From the NCBI GenBank assembly GCA_023136775.1, contig JAGLQO010000007.1, positions 1 to 44,178 on the forward strand: a stretch of DNA of 44,178 bases. Direction: 5' to 3'. Shown here in pieces: positions 15,001 to 19,200 of the stretch; within the stretch, counting starts at the first letter, position 1; each line of letters begins with the position of its first letter. The DNA comes from Candidatus Pacearchaeota archaeon (GTDB lineage Archaea > Nanobdellota > Nanobdellia > Pacearchaeales > GW2011-AR1). The position numbers and the translations under genes are program-made. The notes beneath the pieces are model-generated. The model made no database searches and was not told the origin of the DNA. It saw nothing but the letters and a program-made list of their open reading frames with translations.

Positions 15001-17507
15001 ATAGAGATGGTTTAGGGATGAAAGATTCAGAATTGCTTTATAGTGATTCGGCTGAAAATGACGGAGAATATTTTATTAGTCTTCGAAATAGAACTTATGA
15101 TACCAAATTCAAAGTCTTTAATCATGTTGTTAAATTGCTTGGTGTTCCAATTACTCAAACGATGAATAATCCAATTAGGTTTGATAAAATTCCTCTTCGT
15201 ACTTATCTTCCTCCTAAATCAATTTCTGACGATGTTGATATCGTGTTGGGGGGAATTTCTGGTCAAACAATTTTGACTGCTAGTGATACTGAGATAGAAT
15301 TTAATTTTACTGGAACGAATTATACGGATAGAAGTTTGGTTTCGGTTTACAAATGTAGCGAATGGATTTATACGATGAGAATTTGTAGTGGAGAATGGTA
15401 TGAGGTTGATAATGTTAATGTTTCTTTATTTGAAGATATTGTTACGATTCAGAGTTCTACATTTGTAAGTCCAGCTTATGCGGTTGTTCAAGAAGAAGAG
15501 GGTGCTATAGGGACGGGGGGAGAAGGTGAAGATACTGGCGTAGACGGTGGAACTGTGACGGATGGGGGAAGTAGTAGTTCTAGTAGTAGGGGTGTTACAA
15601 TTTCTCAAATTAGAGAATTATTTGGAGATAGAATTACGTCGCCTCCAGAATTTGAAATTGAAACTGATTTAATTGAGGCTAGTTTATATCCCGGAGAAAG
15701 TAAGATGTATACCCTTTGGATTACAAATAATTTGGATGTGGCGGGTGTTGCAACAATTGAAATTGATGGTCCAGTTTGGGAATATATTCAATTGGATTCG
15801 AGAAGTATTAGTATTGAAGGAAAAAGTACTGAGGCTGTTGACTTGAAAATGTTTGCACTTGAAACTACGGTTCCTGGAATTTATAGTGGTAATTTAATTA
15901 TTAATATTGAAGGTGACGTGAAAGATATTCCAATTACGCTTTTGGTTAAGGCGGACGATAGTGCTTTGATGGATGTTAAGGTTGAGACGATTACTAAATC
16001 AATTACGCCTAAGGGAACTTTGAAATTCCATACATCATTATATAATGTAGGATTTAGAAAGCAGTTTGATGTTCATTTAAAGTATACCATTAAATCGGTT
16101 GATGATGAGTTGATTATGTGGAAGGAAGAAGAACTTGCTCTTCAAAGTAGTCTTGGATTTATTAGGTTGTTTGATATGAGTGAAGAATTAGATAAGGACT
16201 TAGAATTTGGTCAGTATTTAATTGAAGTTATTGCAACTTACGAAAATAGGAGTGCTAGTTCTGTAGATTTATTTATAGTTAAGACGCCGTTTTTTACTTG
16301 GGCAAGGATTAGATGGATGTTGCTTGGTTTGTTATTAGTTACTCTTGGATTTGCTGGCTGGAAGATTAGACAGAAGGTTTTGAAGATGAAAGCTGGGAAG
16401 AAAAGATATTTGAATGTTGTTAAGAAAGATCAATTACCTGATGGTAAGATTAATCTTGGTAAGGTTGCTGAAACAGATATTCCAGCTAAGTTCAGTTTCG
16501 ATGATTTGAGTACGCATATGATTGTTGCGGGTTCAACTGGTAGTGGAAAATCTGTGACGGCACAAGTGTTTGCTGAAGAGGCTTTGAATAATAAATTGTC
16601 GGTTGTTGTGTTTGATCCGACTGCTCAGTGGACTGGTTTTGTGCGTCCTTGTAAGGATGATAAGTTTTTGAAGAATTATAAGAAATTTGGAATGAAGGGT
16701 GACGATGCTAGGAGTTACAAGGGTATGATTTATGAATTTAAGGATCCGAAGAGTAAGATTGATATTCAGAAGTTTTTGAATCCTGGGGAGATAACTGTAT
16801 TTTCTATGGCTAAGTTAACTGTTGAGGAATTTGATCAGGCTGTTGCGAATGTTATTGGAACAATTTTCAAGCAGAATTGGGAAGAGTCTAGTCATTTGAA
16901 GGTGTTGTTGGTGTTCGATGAGGTTCATAGACTTTTAGGAGATTACGGTGGAAGTGGAGCTGGGTATAAGGCGATTGAGAAAGCTGCTCGAGAATTTAGG
17001 AAGTGGGGTATTGGTATAATTCTTTGTTCGCAGGTTTTGTCAGACTTTAAGGATTCGATTAAGGGTAATGTGTCAACTGAGGTTCAGATGCATACTAAGG
17101 GGCTTGACGATATTAAGAGGGTTGCTACTAAGTATGGTGAGGAATTTGCGGCTCGGTTGACTAAGCAAGAGGTTGGAGTTGGTATGCTTCAGAATCCTAA
17201 GTACAATGAGGGTAAGCCGTACTTTGTTGGATTTAGACCGTTGATGCATTCGCCGCATAAATTGGTGGAGGCTGATTTGGCTGAGTATGCTAAGTATGGA
17301 GAGATGTTAACAGAGATTGGGGCGCGGGTTGAGGCATTGAAGAAGAAGGGGAAAGATGTTGCTGATGTTGAGTTAGAGGTTAAGTTAGCTACGGATAAGT
17401 TAAAGCAGGGTCGGTTTAAGATGGCGGAAATTTATATCGAGTCTTTGAATAAGCGGTTCGGGATTAAGGAGAAGAAACCAGAAAAGAAAAAGGAGGAGGA
17501 GAAATGA
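3..17507 (+). CDS. Giant Ig-like surface protein fused through one membrane helix to a HerA/DUF87-type ATPase (5' end missing)
   Basis: The frame is open from base 3, so the start lies left of the window; at least 5834 residues are visible. The exterior consists of beta-sandwich repeats rich in Asn-X-Ser/Thr. Four compound modules carry GGWGE or GWGE (near 331, 1300, 2563, 3557); a second class fills about 4.4-9.3 kb; five CARDB-like units begin near 9363, 10722, 11730, 13029 and 14640. A Gly/Ser linker (about 15520-15590) and two more Ig-like domains precede a membrane helix (16311-16367). The cytoplasmic part has Walker A GSTGSGKS (16530-16553), VFDPTAQW, Walker B VLLVFDE (16902-16922) and a CSQ sensor (17025-17033), in the order known for HerA/VirB4-like motors. 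It ends in a Lys/Glu-rich tail. HerA-family hexamers translocate DNA, and relatives drive secretion; the substrate here is unknown. The fusion reads through without a frameshift. The architecture is clear; the role is inferred. Confidence 0.93.
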   Translation, partial: YDATDVIDFRWNVTGDAGENVLGTSNIVEIIDSVGTSTTICSGGTVNDEGNGWYNCSYVVPFDLNLDNYDVRINSSKQYYYNASNLFLDEFEVLTSPPVLTGISFANEDDGGWGEAWNFSINMTDPNAENVNVTLYFSTDNTSWILQNSTSLVCPCIDSGIVFNRSWNETYIGTSYFQFRADDGNLGEDNSSTSVSVLKDDVSSTVSAGAGVNLDRDGTASTSLEVTINDTDKSLPVLDGTNCSIWTTKDGSNFDTRYDSVTSGNVCSYSFDPDSSYAVGSQNFKGGVFEDTRYNDENSSIQSLTLFGDLLATLKAPTGTETYEIDEVVNLRWNITDDSTSMVNGVVNSVEVISSLGVVLNACNFGQITDEGNGWYNCMWTVPLVIILGDYDVRINSSKQYYYNNSDLFLDEFEVLTTAPVLSEINSTFEDDGGWGEAWSYSVKVTDPNTQFVDVDMYFSTNNIDWILQEYTTISCPCVDTPVSFDRDPGWNETYIGTSYFQFRADDQYSGLTSLSTSVTVDKDDVQLEYFSGNNSDINRSMSADLEVRLFDLDREVYVSGESVDFWGYYDSGWNDLGSDIGDVNGNSNVTWVTDCTVDVGWRDWKANITNANYNDEESLEFNIIVRDYLNVTLDLNKTMDVHYDEVVRAFGNVYDCFGWVADADLEIKVSYPNGTETAFVNLSKSNLSGDYVGDIIGGWVPNGTYSVDLVASGEYFFDNINQTFFEYVNPTPTVNLVETYLDGVQETQFLFGEVVTIRANVTDPEDNLDEARVTVTAPSWTPFDDVLMSCVTPFAGGCIYEFNVTAAFVTESGGWNISVDGYDLTGFSNNGKTNFSVSQSPALTSESIVPLSAGWGETFTFNFQVREPDQELVSVILWESVDGISWEKAIAQNYTPTSGGYFVKNFYINSTNCSVTSEHAVGDFYCNPHNKSLVGTRYWKLNVTDFNRGADESEVGNYNIEKDNVTSEYLSGDGVVLNRNSETVELGVKIKDDDREVYVESNVSGAFYDDVSQYLNVTDSNGELRYTLAPDCSYSVGSHNWVGGTYGDAAYEDKNSSSKSFSVTGWLRDSLVQPSGGSFNVSENVLLRSNLTSECGDVVSGATVELEVLDSNNNSYICSVVNDEGSGYYNCSWDSSVVDEGTYSIRINSSATNYNVNSTYYKDVLFLNNQDPTVVGLVSFPLYGGWGERFDYSVNISDIENDDVTCTLWVNTTGVWTKKNSMTSTAPYMCELSVDDYTSSDIGLYFYKFQLNDSFNEVNTSDQLGILVNGTIEEDDVRVEHLIGDNSAVSRVGTNVSTLGVRLQDLDREVYVSGEDIDLWVYYNSVWNNINRSVTDVDGNVTYDWNPGCDVEVGSHNWKGNYSGTFEYKADESSEFATVVNGALGIDIDYPVNAIFHKNDVVTLNSTVIYDCADSGASVSWELDSVDIASGEKTSWQIPTDYSLGPHTLNVSTNKSYYTSASNSTSFEVWGYSEVNMSYPIDGMSHIRGELEISCSVNDSFGGGINNYPVEFIVDDESVFNGTTDANGIFNYTWNSSTTSPGYHEVKCRIRNNDSLYYNASVVDSYVDILVTGGLDADVTLDPSVPGPLTRVSGGTSSSVVNWSVTNVRDENDLAVAGVIVEVYWKEILIGNTLSGSYNIPDDNPLDAVDDIISINLSKVDYSNFSFSSLDYNVNGVISSVDSVATWTPSGDYIDNYIGGPEGGPDVEVSYVINDSNDNILVEGVDYSILKTGDHNATTNAAGTSILPGVTFSGMGDYEGEFSFNKSYLIYGYLVEISDVDWEPAGTCLDNFAPTTVACGSSGLQPAVDYGDGSLVVIDNLGNIVNKANYSEPSGGDSNENASLKLGDWNPLDNVAGDFINATILVTSGLDAGTGGFWHGEVNLTKEFTVWDRSYIQPMSPPNGEDVYRSTCDSPDNLTLRIYLEDDLISPQPAMGATVIFYTSSGNCTVVDNGDGNYDCTINPEDTITPGSYTWDAEALEIAPYHGSNNFSDSWGLQAIDVMGCLNATVLSPPNQSGFTNYDNISIQFNLTDELGNSIDVASVTADVVRHDTTHAFPTMNYNISSNIWDGIYSVLGTDPEGNWGVTLGATKNFYRAVSLDKVYFNIAGILTVMDVSSQARVDRGGDWGYGENAMLSATINVSGGPADNVTVYFFVNGTNVGVNTTNSSGVAIYYWNPNDAWSVGTYFANVTTHSLYSLNYSGGNAPVDLYGRLLVSGVESGGSVDRQFDNGHGTVLDMNATVIDDLGAAIDNAMLEFYVDLVGQVDSDFGGVGGFYEGTWDPAGALAVGAYDVYANARDVAYYHNYTDLIVNSSSDVYGALVPSLSLNRYDVYRNDSFVPSDAILIASVVDENGADVGFVNFDFTVDDTNNSGTSDAAGKLNWTYNPEDTKTPNNYSAYLNSSKAYYWNGSATNNLIIRGVLVPNITLPLNYTKFYRGNDIDFESILMDENGLGVVADSYDWEFVQNAENLGALQNVTWNIPVNYGIGDYDANLSVDKQYYDSGFDLLSLRVFGGSVVELVLEPSIVYRGNTAVYQANVRDTNGTNLEGYNCSWLVDDLFLGWSLTNGTGICSYSFDPICSYLVGSHDVNVSIGSSSGSYYDTIIDNDNSSIAIWDVLDLNISLPLEGAAHHRTDAVNVNSVVGDSCSIPPTDSYAVNWTNETNVSFALTQGGIFNVPATRDLGLGNIKAEVTGNYYDSDLDLVNLYTYGWSRIDNISIASGAHLKGEQLEFNCTVTDYNTTLPIFSYPVEFLEGGISRFNTTTDVNGVAGWTWDTTTEEPSTYNIECKIRDNATLYYNISDVWNQSSDIEIESKLGIMELVVDNYTLYRKDSEGVFATNFTMRISESALGPLENAIAHVYTPDGELNCTSNAQGYCSVIWNPSETLPPENYTIDINATLASYDPSDTSQVFIIVRGRLALSPTSPTSGTYHKGDNLDLTWTVVDENNNQVGLAPVINWYNNLFENVAGASGWTNSIVWQIPLNYKLGPDTLYANASRAWFDTNLFSVDTLVYGYSEVDLIEPSLAVYDYGETREIICQVNDSNMTTGIENYSVDFYYDSNYIGTNITNATGYAVHDWNPVTLDNYSIRCLITDDDVLYYNDSISEDSNLIQILDTTLPVIESRTIIPTVLETHQDTVFAMNVTDDINVSHVWVEILKPDLSNINISLNEVVSSRYTIDQGYPLIYGRNYNVSYSPDLGGFYNLTFKVNDTSGNVQFSSVLQFEAIALTDVETLLLPGTVSVEDISQISNSTFAMNVTCTNIGRVTAYDSGIEIGLPVNWVENLGFPQSCGDVLSGDNCIRSFNVTVPEKEIPGFFDVLVNCTWTNPDLTDSFRADNTTVTVTSNAILELEENLISAMVTHNTANTTTFAINSTGNDDLNNITFNCSSGVVCSDFVVDYDFNNIDMIPGENKIITVTVGVPLGYNPGIYYGEIFANATDTICYFDYCYNNLTLEVVVPITKTWERDISSVVDRAVFVNTTGYHSNITINNTGNVPLVFNMSSHDGVSDLLQFENSVGVPKQSTRILTVDYDIPLTKFPATYTGNFKITPEVVTVPNQLNTSMSFTVSDNVKPIIHEFTIVTPSTPTIADMNFETVVFEANVTDNIGLSNVWVCDDFGTNMEFAGGFGGCEVMADIGNNIFQYNHTHAVPGEHIVYIFARDNYGNQLFSNIDSYRIIPDTDGEVLVAPEFIEITNVTYFDNSTFNLEIDFNNLLEGGAYVTNISMVLPNVNFSSNSLFEECGKVEEFNVSGECVRNFLITAITKVPAGNYDVDVAVDWVNANGILEQAINTTTIKITDKTWSIRPLEITKTIFNNISGEYGQINITNDGEIDIFLDIGKAGNGSSLISFSNNTINLSVGESYNLTVYYDVPIGKAIGDYEVDVIINNSFFYPPQRNTSLKILVADDIDPEIWNPVLSKDSLEPNYENITISTLAQDNVNVSTVWAEIIAPTYSENITLVYDSGDLFAGNYSPKFGGVHNVTIYVNDTSGNEVNIDAGNFLVNATTTADVITLPESHIVSGLVYGQAYSFVVNASFRNLGDSTLRDAKITVTPEYANAWNTSNFTLNCGNVAPGQICFKNFTIYLPDGASPGSKDILFNATWNNSDYTFNWTTDRIDVLVEPNPILDITDVNLSGVVEHGQLDTIGNFSINSLGNTFLTSLLYFANNGTMPSSWVSFFPASGVQTIISAGGSLLVDAIVSIPLGQDPGSYNTTINATSSNGGSDIINIETTIPIDTSWNRTQTIISQIIPPGVTGNFAIDITNLGNVNMTYAVSGAGAGTALVLIPSSVTVEKQVTDQLLIPYTISPDQTEGIYTFDVTMENSSAVPTQYMTTIIMDVKDIGPIIANATVAPPQVDINYESTIISATITDNAFVQDSWVEITLPNETVQSLSMVKDGDYYSVSYVPDEIGFYDILLWAVDNKGLLSNYSLNLTTVGATNLAITPEVSSITFSDITQLVGGSFISNITLDNIGLGGAYSTMVYFTLPSGWSVLQNLSYGLINEGENATLPAEIFIAAATAPGNYLVEPFVEWLNPNGSVDQETSLIQVIVESNPLFEIVEPVQTATIEHGKIASVNFTIQSTGNDAVRGIDFSCAAGDCSDFNVTFAPKTISRLDAGFQTILEVGVEVPLQKSPGGYSLVLRANSTEMEDESDILVTVPTNMDWNATPWSFPQERVGTASKFDLGTIDVESLANVPVDFTVEIRDTDNWSLVDWVDVSADFFTVQPGEIYPLEINYTAPAVGGEYNVTVNLFNPIASPNAINVTLSFYVREFNVDIIIPTNDTPVLDVLANDTIVSVVNVSFDGSPLSDNLTFSAYVEGLACAINNFSLMNAGIWFFNCSLPNATDALSHDFVVEAYYSTIDTSTFDTEYETLVYRDISAPTLDFILAPAIKQGGNTTVLINISDNVIVEEAWVILVEPNGNSTNYTLENITSNLTSATWSVNFSNLTLLGDYEMIVYANDSTGNLMKDSGWFDVYTGTVIFGGIFSDAVGVTHEGDIDMYRDGLGMKDSELLYSDSAENDGEYFISLRNRTYDTKFKVFNHVVKLLGVPITQTMNNPIRFDKIPLRTYLPPKSISDDVDIVLGGISGQTILTASDTEIEFNFTGTNYTDRSLVSVYKCSEWIYTMRICSGEWYEVDNVNVSLFEDIVTIQSSTFVSPAYAVVQEEEGAIGTGGEGEDTGVDGGTVTDGGSSSSSSRGVTISQIRELFGDRITSPPEFEIETDLIEASLYPGESKMYTLWITNNLDVAGVATIEIDGPVWEYIQLDSRSISIEGKSTEAVDLKMFALETTVPGIYSGNLIINIEGDVKDIPITLLVKADDSALMDVKVETITKSITPKGTLKFHTSLYNVGFRKQFDVHLKYTIKSVDDELIMWKEEELALQSSLGFIRLFDMSEELDKDLEFGQYLIEVIATYENRSASSVDLFIVKTPFFTWARIRWMLLGLLLVTLGFAGWKIRQKVLKMKAGKKRYLNVVKKDQLPDGKINLGKVAETDIPAKFSFDDLSTHMIVAGSTGSGKSVTAQVFAEEALNNKLSVVVFDPTAQWTGFVRPCKDDKFLKNYKKFGMKGDDARSYKGMIYEFKDPKSKIDIQKFLNPGEITVFSMAKLTVEEFDQAVANVIGTIFKQNWEESSHLKVLLVFDEVHRLLGDYGGSGAGYKAIEKAAREFRKWGIGIILCSQVLSDFKDSIKGNVSTEVQMHTKGLDDIKRVATKYGEEFAARLTKQEVGVGMLQNPKYNEGKPYFVGFRPLMHSPHKLVEADLAEYAKYGEMLTEIGARVEALKKKGKDVADVELEVKLATDKLKQGRFKMAEIYIESLNKRFGIKEKKPEKKKEEEK
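210..1522 (+). repeat. Recent tandem duplication of a ~322-codon unit in the giant gene
   Basis: A 32-base stretch at 210-241 recurs unchanged at 1176-1207, an offset of 966 bases (322 codons). Flanking sequence is also similar at DNA level, for example 285-350 with 1250-1315, and the segment at 511-548 with 1483-1520. The encoded modules have the same order: RINSSKQYYYN, then DDGGWGEAW, then ETYIGTSYFQFRADD. More divergent copies of the same compound unit follow near 2563 and 3557. The DNA-level identity suggests recent duplication or gene conversion. Confidence 0.85.
9363..14925 (+). repeat. Five-copy CARDB-like module array in the giant protein
   Basis: This is a protein-level repeat. Each unit opens with a Pro-rich strand and a D(N/D)xxxxxxWV pattern, such as VTDDINVSHVWVEI, VTDNIGLSNVWVC, AQDNVNVSTVWAEI, ITDNAFVQDSWVEI and ISDNVIVEEAWVIL. 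Most continue with a domain containing a Cys pair and a domain containing TGN or LGN turns. Starts are near 9363, 10722, 11730, 13029 and 14640. The copies are too diverged to align at DNA level. The same middle domains recur in the 1755-residue protein at 26031-31298. Confidence 0.7.
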
Positions 17508-17593
17508 AATTAAATGATAGTAGTTGTTACTTTTTTAAGATAATTTTAGCTCACTCCCCCGGAGCAGGAAGCTATATATTTCAATGTGTATAG
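17504..17593 (+). CDS. Possible 29-residue ORF overlapping the giant gene's stop
   Basis: An ATG overlaps the TGA stop of the giant gene in an ATGA arrangement and follows a GGAGGAGGAG run that would serve as a strong ribosome site. The frame encodes only 29 residues and has no recognisable domain. The purine run also encodes the Glu-rich end of the giant protein, so the apparent ribosome site may be coincidental. It could be a real coupled peptide, the stub of a lost downstream gene, or chance. Confidence 0.25.
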   Translation: MKLNDSSCYFFKIILAHSPGAGSYIFQCV

Positions 17594-17649
17594 GAATGCG
17601 ATTAGTTTTCTAGTTACGGAAATATATTTAAGATAAATACAAAAGACAG

Positions 17650-17790
17650 GAAGGCAATTTGCTCGCGGATTTTGGGGATTTAATAGGTTCAATACATTGT
17701 TTTGTGTCAATTAATCCGTTGTGTGAAGCTCCACTCGCCGAAGGCGATTCGACCGAAGGGAGAACCTTTAGGGTGGAGTAGTTCACGATA
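17650..17790 (+). ncRNA. Candidate structured RNA with a three-way junction
   Basis: Pairings visible by eye are GTGAA (17723-17727) with TTCAC (17782-17786), CTCCAC (17729-17734) with GTGGAG (17773-17778), hairpin TCGCC-GAA-GGCGA (17735-17747), and AAGG (17756-17759) with CCTT (17765-17768). An upstream arm pairs CGGATT (17666-17671) with AATCCG (17713-17718). A TATA-like box at 17621-17630 would place transcription start near 17650. The GC content is well above the surroundings, as expected of structured RNA in an AT-rich genome. No known RNA family was recognised. The strand is inferred from the TATA box. Confidence 0.4.
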
Positions 17791-18044
17791 AATTGGATAT
17801 GGCGAAAGAATTATTTGCGTCTAATTTTTTGGATAGTTCGTTTTTGCAGTAGGGTTGAATTTTTTATACCATATCTGATTGCTATAGCTCTCATTACAAC
17901 GCTGTTTAAGATTTCATTCAAAAAGTTTGTATTATAAATACAAGATATCTTGTATTGTGAATATAAATATATTATTTCTTAATTTCATCCAAAATACTCT
18001 AATATGTTAAAATATATTTAATTGTTTTATTTTTCATCGGACGT

Positions 18045-18070
18045 AATATATTCGTATGGTCTTATATTAA
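18045..18070 (+). promoter_or_regulatory. Promoter 1 of the shared 47-base-spaced set
   Basis: AATATATTCG begins at 18045, exactly 47 bases before the ATG at 18092. A TATA-like TTATATTA lies at 18062-18069, about 26 bases before the ATG at its centre. No Shine-Dalgarno sequence is present, which fits a leaderless transcript starting at or near the ATG. Confidence 0.7.
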
Positions 18071-18091
18071 TATAATCTTCTTACTTCTTGT

Positions 18092-19090
18092 ATGAAATAT
18101 ATTAAAAGTAGAAAGATATTAGTTGTTATTTTATTTCTTTTCTTATTTAGTTTTGTCTCTGCAGGTATTCCGCAGTTGGATGTGGCACTCGCGGATAATT
18201 TAACTATTTTGCCAGATTCGGATTTTGTTGCGGTTATCAGTATAGAGAATTTGGAGTTTGAAGATATTGAACTTAAGATTGAGGTTATTTCTTCAATTTT
18301 TGGGATTAGAGAGGTTCGTGGAGTTTTTCTGACGCGAGAAGATAATGACCATATTCCATTTACTTTGATTGGTGAAAATGAGGAGGGTAATTATACTGTT
18401 TTTTGGAAAATAAGTTCGGGTGAGCAGGTTGTGTTTGAAAAGGAAATGTCTGTAGAGGTAACGAATTCTCAAAGAGCGATGATTAGTTCCACTAGATATT
18501 ATCAAGATATTTTAGAGAAAGTATCTTATGATTATGACAATTTGTATATTAATGATGCTAAAAAACAAATTGTCATAGCTGAGGAATTGTCCAAAAGAGA
18601 TATGCGTTTTGAAGGTAGAAAATATTTAGATTTGACTAGGGAAGATATTGAGCTTGGACTTAAAATTGAAAAATCCAAAAAACGCCCTAGTATTTTTAGT
18701 TATATGAGAGAATATTTTGCAAAAGTTGATTGGATAATCGTTTTGATATATGTTGGAATATCCATAGGATTAATTTTGATTGCACTAGTTGGTAAAAAGA
18801 TTTTTAAAAGTATTAAGCTGTATAGACGTAAGAAGAAGTTTGTAAAGAAGAAAACTTCTGTTGAAAAAAGAGTTCAGGATCTGGGAGAACCTAGTGACTC
18901 TAAAATTAAATTAGACAAAGAGCTGATGAAATTAAGAAAAAGAATCTCCCATGAAAACTCGATAAGTGTAAGAAAAGAACTTCTATTAGATTTGAGAAAT
19001 TGTAAACAAAAGTATAATCTTGGACTTATTAATTTGGGCAATTCTTATTATAAAATAATTAGAAATAAATTAAATAGGAGGGGATTGTAG
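18092..19090 (+). CDS. Single-pass surface protein with helical stalk and basic cytoplasmic tail
   Basis: This 332-residue type I membrane protein has a signal peptide (about residues 1-24, ending FVSAG), a small Ig-like domain (25-125), a membrane-proximal helical segment (130-200) and one membrane helix (about 212-236). A Lys/Arg-rich cytoplasmic tail follows, predicted to be helical. The layout matches the C-terminal end of the 1755-residue protein at 26031. It opens a + strand series leading into two coiled-coil genes, so it may anchor those scaffolds to the membrane; that is inference. No family name was recognised. The start is fixed by the signal peptide and by the promoter 47 bases upstream. 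The stop is followed at once by a hairpin. Confidence 0.88.
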   Translation: MKYIKSRKILVVILFLFLFSFVSAGIPQLDVALADNLTILPDSDFVAVISIENLEFEDIELKIEVISSIFGIREVRGVFLTREDNDHIPFTLIGENEEGNYTVFWKISSGEQVVFEKEMSVEVTNSQRAMISSTRYYQDILEKVSYDYDNLYINDAKKQIVIAEELSKRDMRFEGRKYLDLTREDIELGLKIEKSKKRPSIFSYMREYFAKVDWIIVLIYVGISIGLILIALVGKKIFKSIKLYRRKKKFVKKKTSVEKRVQDLGEPSDSKIKLDKELMKLRKRISHENSISVRKELLLDLRNCKQKYNLGLINLGNSYYKIIRNKLNRRGL

Positions 19091-19108
19091 TAAATTCTTT
19101 GGAATTTA
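19091..19108 (+). other. Post-stop hairpin (7-bp stem, TTTG loop)
   Basis: TAAATTC-TTTG-GAATTTA begins on the base after the TAG stop of the preceding gene. It is followed by ACTGGACGGAGG and further G-rich sequence. Similar hairpins with similar tails occur after the genes ending at 24337 and 36420. Confidence 0.65.
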
Positions 19109-19148
19109 CTGGACGGAGGTGACGGGACTGAGGGCGAGGATGGAATAC

Positions 19149-19175
19149 ATAATTTCGTCGTTCTTCGACGATTAT
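19149..19175 (+). other. Second hairpin in the same G-rich island
   Basis: ATAAT (19149-19153) pairs with ATTAT (19171-19175), and CGTCG (19156-19160) with CGACG (19166-19170), with loop TTCTT. The same CGTCG/CGACG stem with a different loop occurs at 36641-36655. Confidence 0.55.
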
Positions 19176-19200
19176 GATTGTGTGGTGTTGAGATAAAAAT

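Larger units (their letters stand above)
17508..18091. other. 580-base gap containing a candidate structured RNA
   Basis: No convincing long coding frame is present. The gap holds the possible 29-codon ORF at its left end, a TATA-like AATATATTTA (17621-17630), a GC-rich segment with nested inverted repeats (about 17650-17790), an AT-rich stretch with palindromic AAGATATCTT (about 17943-17952), and the promoter of the next gene near 18045-18070. Confidence 0.7.

Noticed and set aside
17685-17700. tRNA-like T-loop GTTCAATAC
   Set aside because: The flanking bases do not form a T-stem, and no acceptor or anticodon arm could be found around it.
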